A stretch of DNA of 64,000 nt from Clostridium omnivorum (GTDB lineage: Bacteria > Bacillota > Clostridia > Clostridiales > Clostridiaceae), in contig NZ_BRXR01000001.1 in assembly GCF_026012015.1 (NCBI RefSeq), forward strand, positions 1,910,001 to 1,974,000. The letters run 5' to 3'. The position numbers and the translations under genes are program-made. Numbering within the stretch: the first letter of the stretch is position 1; each line of letters opens with the position of its first letter. Below, in pieces: positions 18,801 through 26,864 of the stretch. The notes under the pieces were generated by a model, which saw only the letters and a program-made list of their open reading frames with translations, did not search any database and had not been told where the DNA came from.

Positions 18801-18966
18801 TCTGGGGAAGCTTGACCTCACGGTCCAGGGCAGCCTTACCTCGCCAACTCCCGTTGACTAGTAGCCCAGGGTAATTCTCGCCGCTAATTCACATTAGCTA
18901 AATTACCCGTTAAGGTCATTTAGACCTTTAACCTCGCAAAAGTCCATTTAGGACTTTTACCCCCAT
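18781..18966 (-). ncRNA. Structured RNA of about 185 nt, possibly raiA motif
   Basis: The region is richer in G and C than its surroundings and folds locally on the minus strand. The first bases (UGGGG, 18965-18961) pair with CCCCA at 18807-18803, closing the domain. Inside are hairpins at 18938-18958, 18910-18931, 18869-18907 (with an inner stem GCTAAT/ATTAGC), 18843-18858 and 18814-18825. The motif GCGAG recurs three times (18937-18933, 18881-18877, 18844-18840). A near-consensus promoter starts transcription at its first base. None of the riboswitch signatures I know fits. From memory the raiA motif, common in clostridia, is the best candidate. It may be an independent RNA or the leader of the oxidoreductase-purA unit. 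Confidence 0.75.
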
Positions 18967-18971
18967 GTTTT

Positions 18972-19000
18972 ATAATATCAAACTTCTTTGCTAACGTCAA
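18972..19000 (-). promoter_or_regulatory. Strong sigma-A-type promoter of the structured RNA
   Basis: On the minus strand: TTGACG (19000-18995), exactly 17 bases, TATTAT (18977-18972), placing the start at about 18966. The rest of 19017-19255 is AT-rich non-coding DNA; two CGAACAT motifs (19009-19015, 19103-19109) recall part of the PurR box. Confidence 0.82.
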
Positions 19001-19269
19001 CAAAAACACGAACATTAATGTTAACTTTTTTAAAAAGGTTCATGATTATATCAATATCACTGTTGTTTTCATAATAATTAATATATTTGTTCCCTAAAAT
19101 GTCGAACATAATATACTTTTTATTATTTAAATGTTCTAAATACAATATCACCTTGTTTTTTTATTTAGGTAAGCGCTATCAATCCCCAAATATAAAACAT
19201 GGGAGAGTTTTGCATATAAGGTTAAAATATGATATCATATTGTCATATTGCTGTTTTTGAGGTGGTTAT

Positions 19270-19788
19270 ATGAATGTTCCTAATATGATTACTGTTTTTA
19301 GATTGTGCTTAATACCTATTTTCATTTTTGTTTTCTTTTCTGGTATTCATAATAGTTTAGTATTCTCCATATTTATATTTCTTATAGCCGGTGCCTCGGA
19401 CGTATTAGATGGCCACATTGCAAGAAAATATAATATTGTTACAAAAGTTGGAACTGTTCTTGACCCCTTAGCAGACAAGCTTATGCTTTTAACGGTGTTA
19501 AGCTGCTTAACTATAAAAAGGTATATACCTATACTAGTTGTGGCTATTGTTGCAGGAAAAGACTTATTTATGATTTTATCTGGAATTTTCTTATACAAAA
19601 AAGGAGTTGTAATTCCTTCTAATATAATAGGAAAGATAAGCACGTTATTTTTTTATATCTCTATTTTAATATTTACATTTAACAAAACTATTGGAATTTA
19701 TCTACTATATATTTCAGCCATTTGTGCACTAGTAGCATTAGTAAATTATTTTATTGTTTACTTTAAAGGAAAAAAAACAAAAAAATAA
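19270..19788 (+). CDS. pgsA: CDP-alcohol phosphatidyltransferase, PgsA type
   Basis: 172 residues with five to six membrane segments. The complete CDP-alcohol signature is present: DVLDGHIAR followed by GTVLDPLADK, holding the metal-binding aspartates. The N-terminus (MNVPNMITVFRL) matches phosphatidylglycerophosphate synthase, which joins CDP-diacylglycerol and glycerol 3-phosphate in the membrane for phosphatidylglycerol and cardiolipin. It is slightly short for the family. Other substrates (e.g. for cardiolipin) are possible in clostridia, which often hold several paralogues. Confidence 0.9.
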   Translation: MNVPNMITVFRLCLIPIFIFVFFSGIHNSLVFSIFIFLIAGASDVLDGHIARKYNIVTKVGTVLDPLADKLMLLTVLSCLTIKRYIPILVVAIVAGKDLFMILSGIFLYKKGVVIPSNIIGKISTLFFYISILIFTFNKTIGIYLLYISAICALVALVNYFIVYFKGKKTKK

Positions 19789-19810
19789 GAGCGTTCATCG
19801 CTCTTTCTTT
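19788..19810. terminator. Terminator between pgsA and DUF3006 genes
   Basis: Stem AGAGCG/CGCTCT followed by TTTCTTT on the plus strand; convergent genes on both sides. Confidence 0.75.
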
Positions 19811-20018
19811 ATGCCCATATATCCTTAGTTAACTCATCAACTTTTTTTCTTCTTTTCTTAGTTTCTTCTTCATCTACAGTTATAGTTTCACCTATCTTTA
19901 ACACGTCTCCTTCTTTAGCTTCTGCCGGAAGTTGTGTTCTTTCAATATTTATTACTTCTCCACTGTACATTTCTATTACTGCCATTTTCCCCTCAAATCT
20001 ATCTATTACACCAAACAT
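19809..20018 (-). CDS. DUF3006 protein
   Basis: 69 residues. The pattern VIDRFEGKMAVIE, then INIERTQLPAEAKEGDVL, is that of DUF3006, a small beta-rich domain found in firmicutes, of unknown function. In some genomes it lies beside metallo-beta-lactamase-type (ComEC-like) genes, which are not present here. A run of basic residues (KKRRKK) lies near the C-terminus. Single-gene unit. Confidence 0.85.
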   Translation of the reverse strand: MFGVIDRFEGKMAVIEMYSGEVINIERTQLPAEAKEGDVLKIGETITVDEEETKKRRKKVDELTKDIWA

Positions 20019-20201
20019 AAATCTCCTACTCCTTTTTTATTTATATCTATATTAATATAATAATCCATGTACTTTATTTAATCCAGCACCTAAATACTAG
20101 CCATGCAATGTATTTTTCCCATTTAATTCACTAAAGTATTCTTTGACATTAGTGTAGTTATCTGCAAAAATATTATTAGTAAATTAAAAGGAGTATAAAA
20201 T

Positions 20202-21080
20202 ATGTCAAACGCTAAAATATATTTTCTTATGGTTTTATGTACAATATTCTGGGCGGGTGCTTTCATAGCAGGAAAACTTTCAGCTCCATTCATTCCAGCC
20301 TTTACTTTAACTTTTTTACGATTTTCCATCGCCACAATTATAATGTATTTTATAATGAGAGCAAAGGGAGAAAATAAGTACAGGCTTAAAAAGAAGGATA
20401 TCCCAGTATTTCTTTTTACAGGCTTTATAGGAATGTTCGGTTACCATGTACTATTTTTTACTGCTCTTAAGTATACCACTGCTATCAATTCTTCAATTAT
20501 AGGCGCTGCTAATCCTATTATAACCTCAATTTTAGGTATAATCTTTTTAAAAGATAAAGTCAGCCTAAAAAGAATAGTTGGCATACTTCTATCCTTTACA
20601 GGGGTATTTTTAACTATTACTGGAGCTAGTTTAGATGTAATAAAAAGCTTTACCTTTAATCATGGCGATTTAATCATGCTGTTAGCTGTATTGATGTGGG
20701 CAGCCTATAGTATCTTCAGTAAGATAGTTATGCCTAGGTATTCCCCCTTAATACTTACTTATTATAGTTTTCTATTTTGTACTATAATCCTGATTCCCTT
20801 TGTTATATACGATGCTCCATGGAAGCTGTTAGGTACTGTACCCTATTACTCATATGTATCGGTTATTTATATGAGTGTTTTCCCTTCAGTTATTGGCTAT
20901 TTGGTTCAGCAGATATCCATCAAGCATATTGGGCCAAGTAAAACTTCAATATTTATAAACTTAGTGCCTGTTTTCTCTATAATATTGTCCTTAACAATTC
21001 TCGGAGAAACCTTAGCTCCTATAAAACTTTTAACAGCAGCTTTAATAATATTAGGAGTTTATATCTGTCAAAAGAGTTAG
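20202..21080 (+). CDS. EamA-type DMT transporter
   Basis: 292 residues with ten membrane segments in two EamA repeats (about 5-140 and 155-290). The first repeat has FWAGAFIAGKLSAP and FTALKYTTAINSSIIGAANP, the second WAAYSIFSKIV; both are typical of RhaT/YdcZ-superfamily exporters of amino acids and other metabolites. Substrate cannot be told. The start follows AAAGGAG. It ends with a strong terminator. Confidence 0.92.
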   Translation: MSNAKIYFLMVLCTIFWAGAFIAGKLSAPFIPAFTLTFLRFSIATIIMYFIMRAKGENKYRLKKKDIPVFLFTGFIGMFGYHVLFFTALKYTTAINSSIIGAANPIITSILGIIFLKDKVSLKRIVGILLSFTGVFLTITGASLDVIKSFTFNHGDLIMLLAVLMWAAYSIFSKIVMPRYSPLILTYYSFLFCTIILIPFVIYDAPWKLLGTVPYYSYVSVIYMSVFPSVIGYLVQQISIKHIGPSKTSIFINLVPVFSIILSLTILGETLAPIKLLTAALIILGVYICQKS

Positions 21081-21086
21081 TATTTA

Positions 21087-21127
21087 AGCAAGTTGATAAT
21101 TTTCAAATTATCAACTTGTTTATTTTT
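21087..21127 (+). terminator. Terminator after the EamA transporter
   Basis: Thirteen-base AT-rich stem (21090-21102 with 21105-21117), followed by a T-rich tract. Confidence 0.85.
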
Positions 21128-21259
21128 TATCAAGACGATATATTTCTTGATTTATTATTAATAAAATGCATACTTTATTTCAAATTTCACATTTGCTAAT
21201 AATTTGCCTGTTTAACCAAAAAGATTTTTAAAATATAATAACATTTTTTTAAAAAACAC

Positions 21260-21313
21260 TTAATTTTTTTGCCCATTTTTAGTATAATGATATTGCGCTT
21301 AAAATGTTAACAA
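21260..21313 (+). promoter_or_regulatory. Promoter and possible Rex operator of hydCBA
   Basis: TATAAT at 21283-21288 with a weak -35 about 17 bases upstream puts the start near 21295. At 21296-21313 lies CGCTTAA-AATG-TTAACAA, where the right half equals the clostridial Rex half-site and the left half keeps TTAA. Rex bound there would block transcription when NADH is low. The remainder of 21128-21408 is AT-rich with nothing else recognised. Confidence 0.5.
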
Positions 21314-21408
21314 TTAAACATAGTTCTTGAAATGATACTGCTAGATGAAAAAAGCTATAAATTCAAGACATTGAAACAACTTTACCTAAATAAAAGGAGG
21401 TATAAACT

Positions 21409-21888
21409 GTGTGTAAAAGTGTCCTAGTAGAAGAAAAATACCATGAACTTGAAGAATTTATTAACAATCTTCCTGATAAAAGAGGAGCATTAATAGAAGT
21501 TCTTCACAGAGCACAACATATATTTGGCTATCTTCCACAAGAAGTACAAACATTTGTTGGCGAAAAGTTAGGTGTACCAACTTCAAAGGTATTTGGAGTG
21601 GTAAGCTTTTATTCCTATTTTACTACAGAACCAAGAGGAGAGTATGTTGTAAACATCTGTTTAGGTACTGCATGCTTCGTACGTGGAGCTGCTGGCGTTT
21701 TAGCTGAATTTGAAAAACAGTTAAACATTAAAAATGGACAAACTACTCCAGATGGTAAGTTTACTATAGGTTCCTTAAGATGTGTTGGTGCTTGTGGACT
21801 TGCCCCTGTAGTTATGGTAAACGACAAAGTTTACGGTCACGTTACTGAACAAGATGTTAGCAAAATACTCGCTGAATATACTGAGTAG
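21409..21888 (+). CDS. hydC: NuoE-like [2Fe-2S] subunit of bifurcating hydrogenase
   Basis: 159 residues from a GTG with AAAGGAGGT upstream. It is a thioredoxin-like ferredoxin with ligands Cys84, Cys89, Cys125 and Cys129 (CLGTAC, CVGAC). It passes electrons within the HydABC complex between the flavin subunit and the hydrogenase. The three genes lie close together in the order C-B-A, separated by 12 and 90 bases. Confidence 0.93.
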   Translation: MCKSVLVEEKYHELEEFINNLPDKRGALIEVLHRAQHIFGYLPQEVQTFVGEKLGVPTSKVFGVVSFYSYFTTEPRGEYVVNICLGTACFVRGAAGVLAEFEKQLNIKNGQTTPDGKFTIGSLRCVGACGLAPVVMVNDKVYGHVTEQDVSKILAEYTE

Positions 21889-21900
21889 GAGGGAATTACT

Positions 21901-23781
21901 TTGAATAAAATAAGCTCTTTTGAAGAACTTCAACAATTATATACAGAATTCAAGCCTCTACTAAGTCTTAGAAAGCAAGAAGAGGCTAAAGATACAAAAG
22001 TTGTAAGAAACATTCAAGTCTGTGGAGGAACTGGATGTAAAGCTTCTCAAAGTGATCTTATTGTTAAGAACTTAGAAGATTGTCTTGAGAAAGCAGGTCT
22101 TGCAGAAGAGGTTTCTGTATCCATAACTGGATGCTTTGGTTTCTGCGAAAAAGGACCTATAGTAAAAATAAGCCCAGACCATGTATTCTATGTACATGTT
22201 AAACCTGAAGATGCTGAAGAAATAGTTAATGAGCATCTTGTAAATGGAAAAGTAATTGATAGATTACTTTATGAAGAACCATCATTAAAAGAAAAAGTTA
22301 AAAAACAAGAAGAGATGTCTTTCTATAAGAAACAAGAAAGAATAGCTCTTAGAAACTGCGGTTTTATAAACCCAGAAGATATAAAAGAGTCTATTGCAAA
22401 TGAAGGTTACCTTGCTCTAGGTAAGGTGTTAACTACAATGACTCCTGATGATTTAATTCAAAATATGATTGCTTCAGGTCTTCGTGGACGTGGAGGCGGC
22501 GGATTCCCAACTGGTCAAAAATGGTTATTTGCCAAGAGAAATGATGCTGATCAAAAATATGTAATCTGTAATGCTGACGAAGGAGACCCAGGTGCATTTA
22601 TGGATCGTTCCATACTTGAAGGAGATCCAAACAGTGTTATAGAAGCAATGGCTATAGCTGGTTATGCTATAGGCGCTAGCGAAGGTTACATTTATATAAG
22701 AGCTGAGTATCCACTAGCTATTGATAGACTAAGAATAGCTATAGCACAAGCTAGAGAACTTGGATTACTTGGTAAGAACATTTTAGGAACTAACTTTGAC
22801 TTTGATATATTCATAAAATATGGTGCTGGAGCTTTCGTATGTGGAGAAGAAACTGCTCTAATTCACTCAATCGAAGGAAACCGTGGAGAGCCAACAACTA
22901 AGCCACCATTCCCTGCACAAAGCGGATTATGGAATAAGCCAACTATCGTAAACAACGTTGAAACTTATGCTAATATACCACCAATCATACTAAAAGGTGC
23001 AGATTGGTTCAGTTCTATGGGAACTAAGACTTCCAAGGGAACTAAAGTTTTCGCACTAGCTGGTAAGATTAACAATGTTGGTCTTGTTGAAATACCAATG
23101 GGAACAACTCTAAGAGAAATAATATATGATATAGGTGGAGGAATTAAGAACGGACGTAAGTTTAAGGCTGTACAAACAGGTGGTCCATCTGGAGGATGTA
23201 TTCCAGCTTCCAATCTTGACATTGCAATTGACTATGAATCCCTAAATGCTATAGGCTCAATGATGGGTTCAGGTGGAATGATAGTAATGGATGAAGATAA
23301 CTGTATGGTTGATATAGCTAAATTCTATCTAGAATTTACTGTTGAAGAATCCTGTGGAAAATGTTCACCTTGCCGTATAGGAAATAAGAGATTACTTGAA
23401 ATATTAACTAGGATTACTCAAGGAAAGGGAACTGAGCAAGACTTAGAAGACTTAAAAGAGCTAGCAGAAACTATTAAAGATACTTCTCTTTGCGGTCTTG
23501 GTCAAACAGCTCCAAATCCAGTTTTAAGTACAATGAAATACTTTATGGATGAGTACGAAGCTCACATAAAGGAACACAGATGTCCTGCTGGAGTTTGTCA
23601 AGCATTACTTCAATATCAAATCACTGACAAGTGTATAGGATGTACAAAATGTGCTAGACAATGTCCTGTTTCCTGTATCTCTGGAAAAGTTAAAGAAAAG
23701 CACGTTATTGGTCAAGATAAGTGTATCAAATGCGGAGCTTGTCAAACAGCTTGTCCAGTTAAAGCTATAATTAAGAAGTAA
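21901..23781 (+). CDS. hydB: NuoF-like FMN/NADH-binding subunit of bifurcating hydrogenase
   Basis: 626 residues from a TTG with AGGAGGGAA upstream. An N-terminal thioredoxin-like [2Fe-2S] domain (CGGTGCKAS, CFGFCEKG) is followed by the NuoF core with the FMN/NADH glycine loop (GRGGGGFPTGQKW), the [4Fe-4S] site ESCGKCSPCRIG at about residue 480, and two C-terminal [4Fe-4S] ferredoxin motifs (CIGCTKCARQCP, CIKCGACQTACP). This domain order matches HydB of electron-bifurcating hydrogenases, where FMN divides or joins electrons of NADH and ferredoxin. Confidence 0.95.
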   Translation: MNKISSFEELQQLYTEFKPLLSLRKQEEAKDTKVVRNIQVCGGTGCKASQSDLIVKNLEDCLEKAGLAEEVSVSITGCFGFCEKGPIVKISPDHVFYVHVKPEDAEEIVNEHLVNGKVIDRLLYEEPSLKEKVKKQEEMSFYKKQERIALRNCGFINPEDIKESIANEGYLALGKVLTTMTPDDLIQNMIASGLRGRGGGGFPTGQKWLFAKRNDADQKYVICNADEGDPGAFMDRSILEGDPNSVIEAMAIAGYAIGASEGYIYIRAEYPLAIDRLRIAIAQARELGLLGKNILGTNFDFDIFIKYGAGAFVCGEETALIHSIEGNRGEPTTKPPFPAQSGLWNKPTIVNNVETYANIPPIILKGADWFSSMGTKTSKGTKVFALAGKINNVGLVEIPMGTTLREIIYDIGGGIKNGRKFKAVQTGGPSGGCIPASNLDIAIDYESLNAIGSMMGSGGMIVMDEDNCMVDIAKFYLEFTVEESCGKCSPCRIGNKRLLEILTRITQGKGTEQDLEDLKELAETIKDTSLCGLGQTAPNPVLSTMKYFMDEYEAHIKEHRCPAGVCQALLQYQITDKCIGCTKCARQCPVSCISGKVKEKHVIGQDKCIKCGACQTACPVKAIIKK

Positions 23782-23871
23782 TTAATTATTAGCTTAGTTA
23801 ATGAATTTTACAAATTTAAATAGATTATAGAATTAAAATTTCTTATGAATTATTCGAAAGAGGTGAATGTT

Positions 23872-25614
23872 TTGAGTTTAGTAACTGTAACTATAAATAA
23901 TAGACAAGTTCAAGTAGAAGAGGGAACTACTATTTTAGAAGCTGCTAAATTACTCAATATAAAAATTCCTACACTATGTCACCTAAACTTACATGACACA
24001 AAGATGGTTAACCAAACCGCTTCCTGCCGTGTATGTGTAGTTGAAGTAGAAGGTAGAAGAAATCTAGCACCAGCATGTGCTACCCCAGTATTCAACAACA
24101 TGGTTGTTAAGACAAATACTATAAAAGCAATAAGAGCTAGAAGAACAGTAGTAGAATTATTACTTTCTGACCATCCAAAGGATTGCTTAGTATGTGAAAA
24201 GAATACTAACTGTGAATTACAACAATTAGCTGCTGATTTGGAAGTTCGTGATATTCCTTATCAAGGAGAAATTTCATCTTATGAAATAGATAACTCCAGT
24301 CATTCTATAGTTAGAAACCTTGACAAGTGTATACTATGTCGTCGTTGCGAAACTATGTGTAATAAGGTACAAACTGTTAACGTACTTTCTGGAATAAATA
24401 GAGGATTCCAAACAGTTGTTGCACCAGCATATTCATTACCAATGGATGAAACATCCTGTACTTTCTGCGGACAATGCGTTGCTGTGTGTCCAACTGGAGC
24501 TCTAACAGAAGTTAACAATGTTAAAAAAGTATGGAGAGCTTTAAACAACAAGGATAAGTATGTTGTAGTTCAAACTGCTCCTGCAGTAAGAGTTGCTCTT
24601 GGTGAAGAATTCGGATTAGAGCCAGGAACTCCTGTTACTGGTAAAATGGTATCTGCATTAAGATCCTTAGGCTTCGATAAAGTATTCGATACTGACTTCG
24701 CTGCTGACTTAACTATAATGGAAGAAGCTTCTGAGCTTATTCATAGAATACAACACGGTGGCAGACTTCCAATACTAACAAGCTGCTGCCCAGGCTGGGT
24801 TAAGTTCTTTGAACACCAATTCCCAGACCTACTAGATATACCATCATCTTGTAAATCACCACACGAAATGTTTGGTGCTATAACTAAAACTTACTATGCA
24901 GAGAAAATGGGCATAGATCCAAAGAATATAGTAGTTGTTTCAGTAATGCCTTGTCTAGCTAAGAAGTATGAAGCTGCAAGACCTGAACTTTCAAACGACG
25001 GATTACAAGACGTTGATATAGTTATAACTACTAGAGAGCTTGGCAAGATGCTTAAGGAAGCTGGAGTTGATTTCAACAGCTTAGAAGATGGCGAATTTGA
25101 TAATCCACTTGGAGAATCAACAGGAGCATCTGTAATCTTCGGAACAACTGGTGGAGTTATAGAAGCTGCTTTAAGAACTGCTTACGAATGGTTAACAAAT
25201 GAAACTCTAGAGCAAGTTGAATTCCATGCATTAAGAGGTATGGACGGAGTTAAGGAAGCTACCGTTAAAGTTAACGATATGGACATTAACATAGCTGTTG
25301 CTCACGGGCTTGGAAATGCTAGAAAGATTCTTGAAGCTATCCAAAGAGGAGAAGCTAACTATCAAGCTATAGAAATAATGGCTTGCCCAGGTGGATGTAT
25401 AAATGGAGGCGGACAGCCTTATAACCACGGAGATGTAGATGTAATTAAGAAACGTATGGAAGGTCTTTATATAGAGGATAGAGGTAAGGCTTTAAGAAAG
25501 TCTCATGAAAATCCTGGTATAAAGAAGTTATATGAAGAATTCCTTGGTGAACCATACGGTGAAAAGGCTCATCACCTACTACACACTCATTATACAAAGA
25601 GAACTAAGCTATAA
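23872..25614 (+). CDS. hydA: [FeFe] hydrogenase catalytic subunit
   Basis: 580 residues from a TTG at 23872, six bases after GAAAGAGGTG; an ATG at 23845 has no ribosome site. N-terminal plant-type [2Fe-2S] (CRVC), His-ligated cluster (HPKDCLVCEKNTNC) and two [4Fe-4S] motifs (CILCRRCETMC, CTFCGQCVAVC) lead to the H-cluster domain, whose three signatures are complete: TSCCPGW, MPCLAKKYE and MACPGGCINGGGQP. It produces or uses H2. With HydB and HydC it should couple NADH and reduced ferredoxin oxidation to H2 formation. Confidence 0.96.
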   Translation: MSLVTVTINNRQVQVEEGTTILEAAKLLNIKIPTLCHLNLHDTKMVNQTASCRVCVVEVEGRRNLAPACATPVFNNMVVKTNTIKAIRARRTVVELLLSDHPKDCLVCEKNTNCELQQLAADLEVRDIPYQGEISSYEIDNSSHSIVRNLDKCILCRRCETMCNKVQTVNVLSGINRGFQTVVAPAYSLPMDETSCTFCGQCVAVCPTGALTEVNNVKKVWRALNNKDKYVVVQTAPAVRVALGEEFGLEPGTPVTGKMVSALRSLGFDKVFDTDFAADLTIMEEASELIHRIQHGGRLPILTSCCPGWVKFFEHQFPDLLDIPSSCKSPHEMFGAITKTYYAEKMGIDPKNIVVVSVMPCLAKKYEAARPELSNDGLQDVDIVITTRELGKMLKEAGVDFNSLEDGEFDNPLGESTGASVIFGTTGGVIEAALRTAYEWLTNETLEQVEFHALRGMDGVKEATVKVNDMDINIAVAHGLGNARKILEAIQRGEANYQAIEIMACPGGCINGGGQPYNHGDVDVIKKRMEGLYIEDRGKALRKSHENPGIKKLYEEFLGEPYGEKAHHLLHTHYTKRTKL

Positions 25615-25616
25615 TA

Positions 25617-25651
25617 TAAAAGGATGGAGAAAGCTCCATCCTTTTTTTATT
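25617..25651. terminator. Terminator after hydCBA
   Basis: Nine-base stem AAGGATGGA/TCCATCCTT followed by seven T on the plus strand; it overlaps the end of the convergent gene. Confidence 0.9.
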
Positions 25652-26054
25652 TCTTCCAATTGCTCATAAGTATATCATAAAGTTCTTTTGTCTTAGCTGC
25701 ATCTTTGTAGTTTATAATAACACGATCTTTATCTGAAATAATGTATATTACGGGTGCCTTTCTATCCTTAATGAAAAGAGTGCTCTCCCCAAGCCCCTGT
25801 AAAACAAATTTGCCCTTCATTGTCTTATTGTTATAAGAGCCTACAATTTTCCTATCATACCTTGGTATAGTGTCTTTCATGCTTATTTCTGTAATGTCCT
25901 TAAAATAAAGCTTTTTACCATACATGCCATCAAAACTAACGAAGTCAGAGTTTACAGAAACATTGACTTCTCTTGCCCCAAACAGTATTAGCCCAACTAT
26001 CATTGCAATTATTATTAAGCTTAGCACTGTTAAAAGTTTTGTTTGTCCTTTCAT
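25647..26054 (-). CDS. Membrane-anchored PH-like domain protein
   Basis: 135 residues. One membrane segment (about 7-27) is followed by a beta-rich extracytoplasmic domain (VSFDGMYGKKLYFKDITEIS, then APVIYIISDKDRVIIN) of the bacterial PH type. Function unknown; such proteins often sense or scaffold at the membrane. Single gene with its own leader, not clearly linked to its neighbours. Confidence 0.75.
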   Translation of the reverse strand: MKGQTKLLTVLSLIIIAMIVGLILFGAREVNVSVNSDFVSFDGMYGKKLYFKDITEISMKDTIPRYDRKIVGSYNNKTMKGKFVLQGLGESTLFIKDRKAPVIYIISDKDRVIINYKDAAKTKELYDILMSNWKK

Positions 26055-26111
26055 AAATAATCCCCCTTAAATACCCCTATAAATTAACTATGCTTAAAAT
26101 ATAAGTATAGT

Positions 26112-26768
26112 TTAAAATTCTGATATAAAATTATAATTTATCTTTAAGAATGAGTCCGTTATAAAATCCCCACAGGATAAATCTTGATTTCCTGAATTTA
26201 AATTTTTATATCCTATACACTTCATGCCAGCATTCTTGGCTGCTTTAGTACCATTGCAGGAATCCTCTATAACAATACATTCCTCTGGTTTAACACCTAG
26301 CTTACTTGCTGCATATAAGAATACATCCGGTGCAGGCTTTGAATTTTCAACGTAATCCCCAGTCACAAGTTCATCAAAAAACTCCTGCAGCTCGTATCTT
26401 TTCACTACTATTTTTATAACGTCTAACGGAGAGGAAGATGCTATTGCGAGTTTTACTCCATTATCATGCAGCTCTTTTATAAATTCTCTAACTCCTTCAA
26501 TTAGTACTACTTCATTTTTATCAGACTTTAGATATTCTAAATACTGAACTCTATCATTATTAACAAGTTCTTCTAAACTTTGCTTAAGCTCATTCTTAAC
26601 CCTTAAGGTTTCCCACATATAATGAGAGGTTGTTCCCACAAAGCCCATGTGCTCCTCTTCAGTAACTGCTATTCCTAAATTTTTAAAAATCTCTTTTTCA
26701 AATTTAACGTGTGCTGGTTCACTGTCAATAATTACTCCATCCATATCAAATATAACTGCTTTTACCAT
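26112..26768 (-). CDS. HAD hydrolase, beta-phosphoglucomutase-like
   Basis: 218 residues. Motif I is FDMDGVIIDSEP, with both aspartates; motif II is IASSS; Lys in SKPAPDVF and motif IV VIEDSCNG are present. The cap at residues 15-85 is of the C1 helical type as in beta-phosphoglucomutase and related sugar phosphatases. Substrate cannot be told from sequence. The site CAGGAGG precedes the ATG. A related HAD gene with similar length lies at 48.6 kb. Confidence 0.9.
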   Translation of the reverse strand: MVKAVIFDMDGVIIDSEPAHVKFEKEIFKNLGIAVTEEEHMGFVGTTSHYMWETLRVKNELKQSLEELVNNDRVQYLEYLKSDKNEVVLIEGVREFIKELHDNGVKLAIASSSPLDVIKIVVKRYELQEFFDELVTGDYVENSKPAPDVFLYAASKLGVKPEECIVIEDSCNGTKAAKNAGMKCIGYKNLNSGNQDLSCGDFITDSFLKINYNFISEF

Positions 26769-26864
26769 TGTATCCTCCTGTTTTTGTGTATTTGTATAAC
26801 CCTAGTATAATGTAAAATCATGCCCATTGGAATAACCTGAAGGCATGATTTTAAAATTGTGTTT

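Noticed and set aside
23845-23871. ATG start 27 bases upstream of the chosen hydA start
   Set aside because: No ribosome site before it, whereas the GAAAGAGGTG site lies between it and the TTG.
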